Source: Chitinophaga rhizophila (GTDB lineage Bacteria; Bacteroidota; Bacteroidia; Chitinophagales; Chitinophagaceae). Taken from it: DNA of 64,000 bases. Of the stretch, positions 7,702 to 17,875 are shown one piece after another. Below the pieces are notes generated by a model. The model did no database searches and was not told the origin of the DNA. It worked only from the letters and a program-made list of their open reading frames with translations. How positions within the stretch are numbered: position 1 is the stretch's first letter; the number at the start of each line of letters is the position of its first letter. The stretch is taken from contig NZ_JAICCF010000001.1 in NCBI RefSeq assembly GCF_019492185.1, positions 434,001-498,000 of the forward strand, read 5' to 3'. A program made the translations under genes and the position numbers.

Positions 7702-10071
7702 CTAGAAACGGTTCCTGATTTCTTCCGAACTAGTTTCCCGTTTTGACTCTTTCTTAATCTGCAGATTACCAAAATCATGCGTAAAAGTAAGTCGTACTAC
7801 CCTCGGTTCATATTCGTCAAACTGTTTGTAATACCTGGCAGGATGATTAATTGACTGAAACCTGTAATATTTGTTTAACAGATCATTAATACTTAACTGG
7901 AAAGAGCTGTGCCACTTCTTTACCTCGCGGGTAATGCTCACATCCATTCGCTGAAACGCATCAATACGGGTGGTACCGTACATCTTCTCCGAGTTATATG
8001 ATCCATAGATCTGTAACATCCAGTTCTTGTCAAGTTTAAAGTTCTGCGTCGTCTTTATAAAATAGAAAGTATTAGAAGTGGTATTGCCCTCATATTGCTG
8101 ATTAATATGCGATAATTGTATATTATACTGCATGTTCCACCAAGGTGCTACTGTAACCGGTATACTTGCTGATAATGACGATGTCCATAACACCGGGATA
8201 TTCAATGAAGTCAGCATCTGTTGCTTACTATCAAGAAATACTGCCTGCGTTTTTGCAATGGCATTCTTTTCCCTCGTGAGCTCTGCTGTGAATATAAACC
8301 GCCTGAACAGATATGATCCTGTAACCGTATTACTAAGCGCAGGTCTTAAGTTAATATTACCGATATAAAAAGTATTTGGATCAATAAATGAGACAAATGG
8401 TGCCAGATCTGTATAAGTTGGCCGGGCTATCCTCCTGCTGTAGGCAAACTGCAAAGTATTGTTCTTGTTTAACACCCGGGAAAAGAACAGCGATGGAAAA
8501 AACTGACTTAACGATCTGTTTGACGTTGATTTACCGGACTTTGTCACCAGGTCCTGCGAAGAATACTCGTACCTCAATCCTACATTCATCCGTGTACGCT
8601 GATTGAACGTCCAGCTCACAGACGCATAGGCAGCTGCTATATTCTCCGCAAGTGTGGACCGTTCACTCAATGAATCCACCGGCTCAGCACCTGTGCTGAA
8701 CACATCTTCTGCTACTACGTTGTTCTTTAGCCTTGAAAAGGTTAGTTTACTACCCGTAACCAGCTCTATGTCTGGCGTCAGACTGGTAATATAGTCCGCC
8801 TTACCTGTCCATACATTTACCGGTGTACGCTTGGTTACTGTAAATGTTACTACAGAATCTGCATTTGTCTTATAGTAGGTATTGACATATTCATTTGGTG
8901 CAAAACTGTAATAATTCAGATAGTCCACGTCCAGGTTAAATACCTGCGACTTACTGATCTTATACCCTACATGCGCATTCAGAATATATAATCTCCGACG
9001 GCTATCTTCATTGTTTACCAGACCGATGCGCTCAGAACCTTCAGTGGATCCGCTCACATGTTGTTTAAACAGATTCAGATTTCCATTAGCTAGTAAGCCG
9101 AGTGACAACCTTTTATTGATATCATAATCCAGGCCTATTCTACCTGTAACTCCTGTGATAACCGGGTACCGGTCGGTAACTGTGAAGTTGGAATAAGGGT
9201 CCGAATCAGACGCGTTATAGCTCCTGTAATCAAACTTACGGGGGTTGTTATTCCTGTCATAGTTTATGCCGCCGTAAAAGTTCGTCTTGCTCCTCCGGAC
9301 ATTCCAGTTAAAGCCTGCCTTTGCTTTATCTCTCCAGCCATAACCAATGCCCAGCAGTATGCTGCCATTACTTCCTGCAGTAGTGCTCACTACCTGCTGT
9401 ATGTTAATCAACCCTCCCGTGAACTCTGCATCGTATTGTGCCGGTGGGGTCGTAATCAGTTCTATTCTGTCTATATCTTTAGCATTAGTACTACTCAGCA
9501 TCAATAACAGCGATGAAATAGGTACACGTGTCAGCTTCCCGTTCAGCAGAATACCAACATGATCTTTTCCGTTCAGCTTAATGGAGGATCCATCCGGACT
9601 AATTTCTATACCTGGCAGCCTTTCCATTACCTGCAGTGCGTTACCGGCTACTCCTATTGGTGTTCCTTTAACATTTACCACCAGGCGGTCCAGCTTCTGC
9701 GTAATTACCGGCGCAGTGCCTCTGACTGACACACCACTTAATGTCACTGTTTTCTCTTTGCTCATGACAATGTCTTCCAGCTGCGCCGTGGCGTTGTCAA
9801 CAACGACTGTTGCAGTCACCGACTCATAGATAGAGCTGTGAACAATAACTTTGTATTTATTCCTGCTAACGCCAGTAAACGTAAACATACCTGCTGTATC
9901 AGTCAGCGCCATCTGACCTTTCAGTGTGTCACTCACTGGTACCAGCCTGACGGTCGCAAAGGGCACCGGCTGCTGCTGTAAATCCTTCACCCGCCCTTTT
10001 ATGCTAACCTGTGCAAATAGCTGCTGACCTGAGCATATCAATAATAGTATACAGAGTATCTTTCTGAACAT
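7702..10071 (-). CDS. TonB-dependent receptor with CarboxypepD-reg-like N-terminus, last gene of the NRPS operon
   Basis: A 789-residue outer-membrane protein with a signal peptide (MFRKILCILLLICSGQQLFAQ). It has a carboxypeptidase-regulatory-like beta-sandwich (about residues 22-110, SIKGRVKDLQQQPVPFATV), a plug domain (about 115-230, VMERLPGIEISPDGSSIKLN and IDRIELITTPPAQYDAEFTG) and a C-terminal beta-barrel of the outer-membrane-beta-barrel type. It starts only 25 bp after the adenylyltransferase-like gene stops, so it is probably co-transcribed with the biosynthetic genes. In siderophore loci such a receptor re-imports the metal-loaded product, but this receptor family is broad in Bacteroidota and the substrate cannot be read from sequence. 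Confidence 0.85.
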   Translation of the reverse strand: MFRKILCILLLICSGQQLFAQVSIKGRVKDLQQQPVPFATVRLVPVSDTLKGQMALTDTAGMFTFTGVSRNKYKVIVHSSIYESVTATVVVDNATAQLEDIVMSKEKTVTLSGVSVRGTAPVITQKLDRLVVNVKGTPIGVAGNALQVMERLPGIEISPDGSSIKLNGKDHVGILLNGKLTRVPISSLLLMLSSTNAKDIDRIELITTPPAQYDAEFTGGLINIQQVVSTTAGSNGSILLGIGYGWRDKAKAGFNWNVRRSKTNFYGGINYDRNNNPRKFDYRSYNASDSDPYSNFTVTDRYPVITGVTGRIGLDYDINKRLSLGLLANGNLNLFKQHVSGSTEGSERIGLVNNEDSRRRLYILNAHVGYKISKSQVFNLDVDYLNYYSFAPNEYVNTYYKTNADSVVTFTVTKRTPVNVWTGKADYITSLTPDIELVTGSKLTFSRLKNNVVAEDVFSTGAEPVDSLSERSTLAENIAAAYASVSWTFNQRTRMNVGLRYEYSSQDLVTKSGKSTSNRSLSQFFPSLFFSRVLNKNNTLQFAYSRRIARPTYTDLAPFVSFIDPNTFYIGNINLRPALSNTVTGSYLFRRFIFTAELTREKNAIAKTQAVFLDSKQQMLTSLNIPVLWTSSLSASIPVTVAPWWNMQYNIQLSHINQQYEGNTTSNTFYFIKTTQNFKLDKNWMLQIYGSYNSEKMYGTTRIDAFQRMDVSITREVKKWHSSFQLSINDLLNKYYRFQSINHPARYYKQFDEYEPRVVRLTFTHDFGNLQIKKESKRETSSEEIRNRF

Positions 10072-10096
10072 GAAATTACATTTAAACTATACCGTC

Positions 10097-11062
10097 CTAT
10101 ACTTTTGACAAACGACGCCTGGTATATGGTATGGCAGTGTGTTCAATAAAATTGATGACAAATGCCTCAAACTGCTTGTTCAGCGCAAAACCATAGGCCT
10201 GCGCCAAAGCAGCAGATAATTCCTGGTACAAGGCCGCTGACCGTAACAAGCAGTATTGCATCTCCAGCACGTCATCATGAAATAATGTAGGCAATATACG
10301 CTCGTATACATCATGTGGCCCCCATTGCTGCAATCTTGCGCCATTGAAAAAAACATCCACAGATGGATCGTCTGTAATAGCCAGCCACTCCATCGCCCGT
10401 AACAGCTGATGCTTCATATAATTGTCATACAAAAGCAGATTGTGGTAATACTCTCCCTTAGTTAACTTCACCGAAGCGGTATAACATGACTGCCAGAAAT
10501 TATTATAGCTGTTGGCAAAAGCTTTTTTATCAGGGAAAACCGGTGACTGCTGACTATATGCTGCACGCAAATAGGGCACGATCTTCCCTAGCCCGATCGT
10601 ATCATGATGAATATGACATCCTCTCTTAATAGTATCGTAAAACCTGGCCACGGCTGTTCCTATGCCGTTCTTTAGAAAACCTGGCAGAAGGAATTGCAGG
10701 TTTCGCCGCTTTAATCCCAGGTAGAAGCGGATCACCCGAAGATGATTCATCGGCACGAATGTCAGATCATACATAATACCTGTTTCGGTGACCAGCTTGT
10801 TTTTATCTACGCCATCACCCCTGTCGCGGAATACCCGTCTTGAGATGATCTTTCCCAGTGGTTCCGCCCATGTCGCGTCATCCCAGCTCATGTAATCGGC
10901 TGGTTTATCTGTAAACACAAACAGATCCATGTCTGAAAAAGAATCGAATGCACCCTGCGAGTAGCTACCTATCGAAAGCAGAGCTTTAATGTCTTTGTTC
11001 TTACTAATAAAGGACTTAAGTCCCTCTTCAATAAGCTGCAATTTATTCGTCAGTTTGTCCAT
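10097..11062 (-). CDS. Aminoglycoside-adenylyltransferase-like nucleotidyltransferase
   Basis: A 321-residue protein with a nucleotidyltransferase-fold signature near residues 31-48: GSYSQGAFDSFSDMDLFVF, the GS-x-D-x-D pattern that binds Mg-NTP. A third acidic residue is likely in MYDLTFVPMN. The W-x-LGK region after the motif and the overall length resemble streptomycin/aminoglycoside 6-adenylyltransferases (AadE/ANT(6)-like), whose reaction is O-adenylylation of a hydroxyl. The gene overlaps the exporter gene by 13 bp, so it belongs to the operon. It could protect the producer by modifying the product, or it could tailor the product. No direct evidence separates these. Confidence 0.75.
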   Translation of the reverse strand: MDKLTNKLQLIEEGLKSFISKNKDIKALLSIGSYSQGAFDSFSDMDLFVFTDKPADYMSWDDATWAEPLGKIISRRVFRDRGDGVDKNKLVTETGIMYDLTFVPMNHLRVIRFYLGLKRRNLQFLLPGFLKNGIGTAVARFYDTIKRGCHIHHDTIGLGKIVPYLRAAYSQQSPVFPDKKAFANSYNNFWQSCYTASVKLTKGEYYHNLLLYDNYMKHQLLRAMEWLAITDDPSVDVFFNGARLQQWGPHDVYERILPTLFHDDVLEMQYCLLRSAALYQELSAALAQAYGFALNKQFEAFVINFIEHTAIPYTRRRLSKV

Positions 11063-12678
11063 AGTATTTTCTGATTTTGCGCACCCTCCTGCACAGCGAT
11101 ATCACTTATGATATTGCCATGTTCAAATTTCACAATACGGTCCGCATACTGGAAATAAGCATCATCATGAGTAACAGCAAGAATTGTCTTTCCTTCCTGT
11201 TTCAATGCCGGAAGCAACTGCTCATAAAAGTATTTTCTGAAATAAGGATCCTGATCTGCCGCCCATTCGTCTAATACCAATAATGGATGCTGCTCCAGCA
11301 AGGAAAATATTAAGGAGATCCTTTTACGCTGCCCCTGGGAAAATCTTCTCCTCGGACTCTCGTCCATTGTATCCCGGATCACATGGTCCAGCTCCATGGT
11401 CTTCAAAAGTTTTTTGTATACCGGATTATCTTCGAGGATGTAATCATCATAATTACACGAGAAGATATAATTATCAGTGAACACGACAGACAGCAGATCC
11501 TGATAATCCGCTGTGTTACTATCCACTTTCCTGCCATTCAACAAGATCGTTCCAGATACAGGTGTATAAAGGCCGGTAAATAATTTAATAAACGTGCTCT
11601 TTCCACTGCCGTTTCCTCCGATAATAAATACCACCTCTCCCTTAGTGATCCTAAAATTCATAGGGCCCAGCTGGAAGTGTTCACCATGTTGCCAGACACA
11701 ATCCCTAAATTCAAGCGTTTCAAAATTAACCGTGCCAGCTGCTGCCGTTTGCATAGGAGCCTCTGGTAAAAAGCTGTCCAGTTCTCTGAAGAAGCCGGAT
11801 ACTCTCCGCGCAGCCACCTTCATCCGTGTATACAGATGTTGCAGCGATATCAATCTGTTGATAGGTCCTGACATAAACAGTAGTACAACCATAAAAACTC
11901 CGGTCTGCTGCGACTGCATACCTCCGAATAACGGGAATACAAACAGAATAGCGCCAAATACCAGGTACAGGCCATATTGACTCAATATATTCACGCCAAC
12001 AAAATTGCCTGACAACAATACGTCCAGTTCACGGGCTTCATTCCTATTGGCTGACAGATGCAGCTCCCTGAAATTCTTCCTGCGTCCGGCACTGATCTTA
12101 AACTCCTTAAATCCCTGTAACAGATCATCTACCATTTTGGTAAAACGCTCATTATAGTTACGTAATCTGTTCAGTCTGTGTGCCTGCTGTTTGCCAACTA
12201 TAAAGTAAACCAGGGCGGTGCCGGCGATGAGCAATAGCGTAATCAATGCACCTGTCAATGATATATAAAACAGATACATGATACTGACCAAAATCATCAA
12301 CAGGGAATTGAGTGTATTATTGACAACGCCCGCCATGAAAATGAACACACGCAGGTCTTCCAGCACACCATATATCCTTTCCGACCCTATAGCTTCCTGC
12401 TGGTGCAGGGTCAGTTGCTGTATTCGTTCTGCCAGCCGCAGCTCCGTACCATATACAAATTCGTAGGAGTAGCGCACAGTATATTTCTGGAAGAACAGGT
12501 TGAACAGGTAAGAAAAGATAACAATGCCGAAAAAGATGCCGCCCACACTTCCGGTATTAAACTGCCGGTCGCCCCGTATGCCCATATTGATAATATACAG
12601 GATCGCCACCGTACAGGCGGTGTTGAGCAATGCATATATTCCAATCAATAACCATTGCCTGGATTTTACTTTAATCAT
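11050..12678 (-). CDS. Cyclic-peptide-type ABC exporter (SyrD/PvdE-like), fused membrane and ATPase domains
   Basis: A 542-residue half-transporter. I chose ATG 12678, 10 bp after the NrpG stop; a longer frame would overlap NrpG. Residues ~1-300 hold about six membrane helices. The ATPase domain follows with Walker A GGNGSGKST, a signature RFSQGQRKR in place of LSGGQ, and Walker B LLVLDEWAADQDPYFRKYFY. The DEWAADQDP box and the GQRKR signature are hallmarks of exporters found with syringomycin, pyoverdine and related peptides. It would move the finished or precursor peptide across the inner membrane. Its position after NrpG and before the adenylyltransferase supports a dedicated role. Confidence 0.92.
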   Translation of the reverse strand: MIKVKSRQWLLIGIYALLNTACTVAILYIINMGIRGDRQFNTGSVGGIFFGIVIFSYLFNLFFQKYTVRYSYEFVYGTELRLAERIQQLTLHQQEAIGSERIYGVLEDLRVFIFMAGVVNNTLNSLLMILVSIMYLFYISLTGALITLLLIAGTALVYFIVGKQQAHRLNRLRNYNERFTKMVDDLLQGFKEFKISAGRRKNFRELHLSANRNEARELDVLLSGNFVGVNILSQYGLYLVFGAILFVFPLFGGMQSQQTGVFMVVLLFMSGPINRLISLQHLYTRMKVAARRVSGFFRELDSFLPEAPMQTAAAGTVNFETLEFRDCVWQHGEHFQLGPMNFRITKGEVVFIIGGNGSGKSTFIKLFTGLYTPVSGTILLNGRKVDSNTADYQDLLSVVFTDNYIFSCNYDDYILEDNPVYKKLLKTMELDHVIRDTMDESPRRRFSQGQRKRISLIFSLLEQHPLLVLDEWAADQDPYFRKYFYEQLLPALKQEGKTILAVTHDDAYFQYADRIVKFEHGNIISDIAVQEGAQNQKILWTN

Positions 12679-12688
12679 AATAAGCTGT

Positions 12689-15600
12689 TCAAAAATTAAA
12701 ATCAATCGGGAAATACGAAGCTGCATCAGGTGCAGGCTCCGGGGTATTTACTACTGCATCTACCCGCGCGTTTATCAATGCGAGGCCCTGTTGCAGATAC
12801 TGCTTCAGTTCTGTCGCAACCTTGCCGGCAACTGTATCAGTACTAACGCTTGTATTATATTCCACATCACACACCAATGTTTCTGCTACATGATAAAAGT
12901 TAAATGTATAGGCAAACCTGCTACTAAGGTGTTGATAAGCGAATGGCTGCATGCGGAAACCATTAAAGGTCCTGATATCTGTTAGTGTTGCATCTGGATC
13001 CTGATAGGCTATCATTACGTCAAATAATGCAGCAGATGCTTCATCAGGCCTATGTCTGCCTGCTTCCAGTATATGCCGGTGAACATCCCCTACCTGCTGC
13101 GCTACTATCCTGTCCCGTTGCACCTGCATGCGCAGGGGAATCGTAAGTGCATACATACCAATTGCATCACTTAACTCCGGCTGTTCACGGCCAGCGGTAA
13201 CTGTACCTATATAAAAGTCCTCTTGCCCTGTATAACGCCACAGAAATATACCAGTAAGCGAAATCAGCAGTGAGTATAATGTAACATCCAGCTTGGCGGC
13301 CATCTCTGTCAATGCGGTCTTTTCTTTATCATCCAGCAGAAAAGTACATTGGTTGCCAGAAAATCCTGTATCTGCATGCCTGGTGGGGTCAGAGAATAAC
13401 CCTTTCGCGGGACGGCCCTGCAGCTGTTCTTTCCAGAACATAGCGGCTGTAGCATCAGGTAGCCGGTTCGTAATCCATTCTGCATAATCTCTAAACCTTG
13501 CTGGTTTTGTTAATTCCGGTGGTCGGCCCGAACTTTGTAAATGATTGTATACATCACTTAATGTTCTGATGAATACCTCCAGCGACCACCCGTCCATCAC
13601 GATATGATGCGTTGAAAACAGTAATACCTGCCTTCCTTTCCGGGTAACTGCCAGTACCATCCTCAACAGAGATCCCGCGGCAAGATTGAACTCCTGATGG
13701 AGTAGGCTACTGATTACCTCCCCCGTGGCATTCTCCACTACTGGTATATGAAATGTGCGTTCATCAGCAGGAAGTATTACCTGCCTGGGCACACCCGCTA
13801 TTTCAACAAATGCGGTACGGAGACTCTCATGCTGCGCTATGATAAATGTTACTGCCTTTTCCAGTATAGGAAGTTCCAGTTGTCCTGATATCTCATAAGC
13901 TGCGTTCATATTGTAAGCGATCGACCCCTCCGAACGTTGCGACTGTATCCAGATATGTTGCTGCGCTTGTGTTAACGGATAACTATCCCGCTCAGGCGCG
14001 GAAGGAATAGGCTGGTATAGTATCTTCTCTGCAGATGCCACTCTTTGTGCAAGCGCTGCAATCGTCGGACATTCAAATATGTCACGCGGAGATAGCTTAC
14101 AGGAGAAAAATGTATTGATCTCATAAATTACCCTGACCGCACTCAGTGAATGTCCTCCAAGCCGAAAGAAATGATCATTTGCACCAATGCCTTTTACTTG
14201 CAGGTACTTGCTCCAGATCCTGACCAACTGTTCTTCTGTCTCATTACCCGGCGCTATATAACGTACCCCGCCTTCCAGATTTATCTCCCTTGCGGCCAGT
14301 GTTTTTCGGTCGATCTTATTGTTAGGCGTCAATGGAAAGGTATCTACAGGTATTATTACAGCAGGCACCATATACTCTGGCAGGCGTTGCTGCAAAACTG
14401 CGATTAATGCCTCTGCATTAAAGTTACCGAGGGGTTTCACATAGGCGACAAGGAAAGCTGCTTCTGCTGTTTTACGGGCAATTACAACCGCCTGTGATAC
14501 CTGGCCTGACTCTACCAGTTTTTTCTCTATTTCCCCTGTTTCAATTCTATATCCACGGATCTTCACCTGCGCATCGCTTCTACCGCCAAACGCTATCTCA
14601 CCGGTGGCGATCCACTTACCAGTATCTCCGGTGAAGTATAACATGGGTTCTCCATTGAGAAATTTTTCGGCTGTCTGCACAGGATCTTTATAATATCCCT
14701 TTGCCAGACCATGACCGCTGATATAAATGTCTCCAGTTGCACCTATTGCTACTGGCTTCCGCCACCTATCCAGTATATAAATCCCGGTATTGTTGATTGG
14801 CGTACCAATGTTACCTGCCTCCGCCGGATGTACTATGCGCTTAACGGCAGACCAGATAGTTGTTTCGGTCGGCCCGTACATATTCCACAATGCTGCGCAA
14901 CTATTCAGTAGTCTTTCTGCCAGTGCTTCACTCAACAGATCTCCGCCACAAAGCACCTTCAATGCAGACTGTCCTGTCCACCCGGCGTTAAAGAGCAGCT
15001 GGTAGAAACTAGGTGTTGCCTGTATCATCGTTGGACGCACCTGCTCAAGCGTACTTATCAATGCCGCCGGATCCCGTAGTTGTTGCCGGCTGGCTATGTA
15101 CACCGTTGCGCCGGCAATTAATGGCAGAAAAAGTTCAAGGATTGAGATGTCGAAGGAACAAGTGGTCACTGCAAAGAACAGGTCCTTTGCTGTAATGCCC
15201 GGCTTTTCTTTCATGCTCCACAGAAAATTAGTCAGTGCCTGATGTCCGATCTCTACTCCCTTAGGATTACCGGTCGATCCGGATGTGTAAATTATATAGG
15301 CACTGTCTGCCGGCGTAGGCGATACTAACTGCTTTTCTTCAATCGTTGCTGATAACAGATCTTCCACTATATATGTTGTAACCTCCGGAAGACTGAGATA
15401 CCCCTGTAATGCACGATCCAGCAGCATACATTCACATCCGCTATGGCGAACAATGTACTCCAGCCTCTCTACCGGAAAATCAGGATCCAGCGGAATATAT
15501 GGCCGTCCGGTGCGCATTACACCCAGCAGCGCGGCCACCAGGTCTGCTGACCTGTACATCAATACTGCTACCGGCCGCCGGTCTATTATATCATCACCTC

Positions 15601-17107
15601 CAATACCGGCTGCTACTTTAAGCATACTCGTCTCCAGCGCTGCATAACTCCAGCGCTTACCTGCGTCTATTACAGCTGTTTTTTCACCTGACAGTTTTAC
15701 CTGCTGACTGAACAAATCAATGACAGTACTATAGGAAGGATATTCTGCCGCATATTGATTAAATGTATGCAGTACGTCCTGCCGTTCCTGCGCTGGCATA
15801 TAATCAATATCCCGTATTGCCGCGCCAGGCGTTGCAATTACTGCCTGTATTATTACATTGAAATACCTGGTCAGGCGGAAGATGTCATCATCTGTAAAGT
15901 AACTAAGGTTATAGCTGAAGTCCAGTCTGACGTCCTCATGATCATCAAACTCACGCACATACAAGGCCAGCGCTACACGCTCTGCGCCATGGCTCATCGG
16001 TCTGACGGTTGTAACCGTACCTTCAAAGTGATCTGAATAGTCCTGCTTTTCGTAAGACAATGTAATATTGAATAGCCTGTCCTTTTCTCCGAAGACCTGC
16101 AAAGCCTGTATCAGCTTGCCAAGTGGAAAGCGTTGGTGACGATAATTTATCTTCAGCTCATCCCTGATCTTATTCACTAATGAACGGAAATCCGCATCAA
16201 AATCAACTTGTATCCGCAAGGGGGAAACGCCCATAAAAAGACCTACCGTCTTCTTGTAGACAGCCTTGCCCCTGTTCAGTACCGGCAGTCCCACAGTAAT
16301 GTCGCTATTGTTATAGTAGCGCGCAAAGTATGTATATATTACCCCTAGTATGATGTGAAATGTTGAAACTTTCAACTCGCCAGCAAGGGATATCAGCTGA
16401 TTGAATATACTCCTCGGAATAAACAATTCCTGTTGCCTGCTTTTATTTTTCCGTGCCTCCTTTAGCGGAATGAACGATTCCGGAAGGGAAGAAAAGGCAG
16501 ACAACCAATATTTTTTATCTTCCTGGTAAGCATCTGAAGCAACGTATTGCTGATCTTCCAGTACAAATGAGGTATAGGGGAATGGATAGGTAGTCCGGAT
16601 CTCACCAGTTGTAATCAGCTCGTTATAGTTCTTTACAAAACGCTGGAACATCAGTGAGGTGCCCCAACCATCGGTAATAATATGGTGGTAGACTGAAAAG
16701 AGATAATGAAATGTGGGACTTATCTTTATCAGCATAAAGCGATGCAGTAACCTGCCCGCCTCCAGGTCAAACGGTATCCTGAAATTCTGATCCATTAACA
16801 ATCCTGCCGCCTGCACTGCATCTGCCGCTGCTGACAGATCCACTAACTGGATACTTGTATTGTGCCCTTCAGCAATGGTAAACACAGGTATATCCAGATC
16901 CGTTCCAATGATCATCCGGTAAGATTCGTGCTGATTGATTAATTGCCTGTATGCTTCCTGCAGAATGCTTACATCGAGTGGGCCCTGTATCTCTACACGT
17001 GCACCGATATTATAAATCGGCTCATCCGGATAAAGAAGCTGCTCGTAATAAATGTCCTGCTGGGGCAATGAAAGCGGGTATTTTTGCTGCAACTGCTCCA
17101 TACTCAT
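12689..17107 (-). CDS. NRPS NrpG: C-A(Gly)-T-C, proposed first module of the line
   Basis: A 1472-residue synthetase. C1 (about 10-440) has an intact active site at 141-147 (HHIITDG) and could accept an acyl starter. The A domain (about 470-960) contains YIIYTSGSTGNPKG and NMYGPTETT. Reading the ten specificity positions by alignment to the GrsA Phe domain gives D-I-L-Q-L-G-M-I-W-K, very close to the known glycine code DILQLGLIWK. T (about 975-1045) carries the phosphopantetheine Ser in LGGHSL. A second C domain (about 1055-1440) has HHIVMDG and ends the protein with no TE after it. It is the last synthetase in the operon, but the TE lies in NrpE, so it more likely acts first and passes Gly to NrpA. 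ATG 17107 follows the thioesterase gene by 17 bp. Confidence 0.9.
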   Translation of the reverse strand: MSMEQLQQKYPLSLPQQDIYYEQLLYPDEPIYNIGARVEIQGPLDVSILQEAYRQLINQHESYRMIIGTDLDIPVFTIAEGHNTSIQLVDLSAAADAVQAAGLLMDQNFRIPFDLEAGRLLHRFMLIKISPTFHYLFSVYHHIITDGWGTSLMFQRFVKNYNELITTGEIRTTYPFPYTSFVLEDQQYVASDAYQEDKKYWLSAFSSLPESFIPLKEARKNKSRQQELFIPRSIFNQLISLAGELKVSTFHIILGVIYTYFARYYNNSDITVGLPVLNRGKAVYKKTVGLFMGVSPLRIQVDFDADFRSLVNKIRDELKINYRHQRFPLGKLIQALQVFGEKDRLFNITLSYEKQDYSDHFEGTVTTVRPMSHGAERVALALYVREFDDHEDVRLDFSYNLSYFTDDDIFRLTRYFNVIIQAVIATPGAAIRDIDYMPAQERQDVLHTFNQYAAEYPSYSTVIDLFSQQVKLSGEKTAVIDAGKRWSYAALETSMLKVAAGIGGDDIIDRRPVAVLMYRSADLVAALLGVMRTGRPYIPLDPDFPVERLEYIVRHSGCECMLLDRALQGYLSLPEVTTYIVEDLLSATIEEKQLVSPTPADSAYIIYTSGSTGNPKGVEIGHQALTNFLWSMKEKPGITAKDLFFAVTTCSFDISILELFLPLIAGATVYIASRQQLRDPAALISTLEQVRPTMIQATPSFYQLLFNAGWTGQSALKVLCGGDLLSEALAERLLNSCAALWNMYGPTETTIWSAVKRIVHPAEAGNIGTPINNTGIYILDRWRKPVAIGATGDIYISGHGLAKGYYKDPVQTAEKFLNGEPMLYFTGDTGKWIATGEIAFGGRSDAQVKIRGYRIETGEIEKKLVESGQVSQAVVIARKTAEAAFLVAYVKPLGNFNAEALIAVLQQRLPEYMVPAVIIPVDTFPLTPNNKIDRKTLAAREINLEGGVRYIAPGNETEEQLVRIWSKYLQVKGIGANDHFFRLGGHSLSAVRVIYEINTFFSCKLSPRDIFECPTIAALAQRVASAEKILYQPIPSAPERDSYPLTQAQQHIWIQSQRSEGSIAYNMNAAYEISGQLELPILEKAVTFIIAQHESLRTAFVEIAGVPRQVILPADERTFHIPVVENATGEVISSLLHQEFNLAAGSLLRMVLAVTRKGRQVLLFSTHHIVMDGWSLEVFIRTLSDVYNHLQSSGRPPELTKPARFRDYAEWITNRLPDATAAMFWKEQLQGRPAKGLFSDPTRHADTGFSGNQCTFLLDDKEKTALTEMAAKLDVTLYSLLISLTGIFLWRYTGQEDFYIGTVTAGREQPELSDAIGMYALTIPLRMQVQRDRIVAQQVGDVHRHILEAGRHRPDEASAALFDVMIAYQDPDATLTDIRTFNGFRMQPFAYQHLSSRFAYTFNFYHVAETLVCDVEYNTSVSTDTVAGKVATELKQYLQQGLALINARVDAVVNTPEPAPDAASYFPIDFNF

Positions 17108-17124
17108 TTATTTTAAATAGTTAA

Positions 17125-17832
17125 TCAGGGATACGTCCGTCCTGCCACTCCTGTATAACCCAGGTGATTACGGAGGTATTCCGAGAAATAGGCTGCATGA
17201 TCAAGAATGAAAAAGTGATTCCCTTTCATCTCGCGGATATGCACCGGTTGAAGACTTTCTTCCTTCCAGCCTACGATGTCTTCTTCCCTGATACCCTCTT
17301 CAGAACCATAGAACACATCGATTGGCACAGACAATTTTTCACCTGGTATATATTGATAGGACTCGTAAACCCTGAAGTCTCCTTTGAGGATCGGAATAAT
17401 AAACTCCATCAGTTCCGGGTATTGCAACACTTCATCAGGTATACCTCCCATGCCGGTTACTTCCTGTATAAAATCTGCATCATGTAATTGTGAAAGGAAC
17501 CGCTTACGTTTTATATGAGGTGATTTGCGGCCACTTACTACCAGTTTCTGCGGCATTGGCAATCCCAATGTTTTGATCTTACGACACAGCAAATAGGCAA
17601 TCAATGCACCCATACTATGTCCATACAGCATGTACTTGCTATGAATGTCAATTGTCTTCTTAAGCTGCTGCAATACATCTTCAACCAGCAGATCCAATGT
17701 CACAGGTAAAGGCTCTCTGATCCTTGTACCACGCCCGGGATACTCAAGTGTGTGAATATTCGGAACATTTCCGGTAATAGCCTGATAGGAATGCTTGTTT
17801 CCTCCGGCGAAAGGAAGCATAATGATATGCAT
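17125..17832 (-). CDS. Type II thioesterase (editing enzyme of the assembly line)
   Basis: A 235-residue alpha/beta hydrolase. It shows MLPFAGGNKHSY (oxyanion region), the nucleophile elbow GHSMGA and a late His in KGNHFFILD, all at the spacing usual for stand-alone thioesterases of NRPS/PKS clusters. Such enzymes remove wrong or stalled acyl groups, or acetyl from misprimed carrier proteins. It stands between NrpE and NrpG in the operon. It is preceded by a 111-bp gap that holds a 12-bp-stem hairpin, the largest internal gap of the operon. Confidence 0.9.
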   Translation of the reverse strand: MHIIMLPFAGGNKHSYQAITGNVPNIHTLEYPGRGTRIREPLPVTLDLLVEDVLQQLKKTIDIHSKYMLYGHSMGALIAYLLCRKIKTLGLPMPQKLVVSGRKSPHIKRKRFLSQLHDADFIQEVTGMGGIPDEVLQYPELMEFIIPILKGDFRVYESYQYIPGEKLSVPIDVFYGSEEGIREEDIVGWKEESLQPVHIREMKGNHFFILDHAAYFSEYLRNHLGYTGVAGRTYP

Positions 17833-17875
17833 AGTCTCTCAGATGCGGTTTTATATTGATAATTGTGCTGACGCA

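Noticed and set aside
11594..11980. 128-codon plus-strand frame opposite the ABC exporter
   Set aside because: It is the complement of a well-supported ATPase domain; many long antisense frames occur opposite the NRPS genes for the same reason.
12689..13900. Terminal C domain of NrpG as the product-releasing or cyclising domain
   Set aside because: NrpE already has a complete TE, and the truncated N-terminus of NrpA needs a donor C domain, so elongation is the simpler role.
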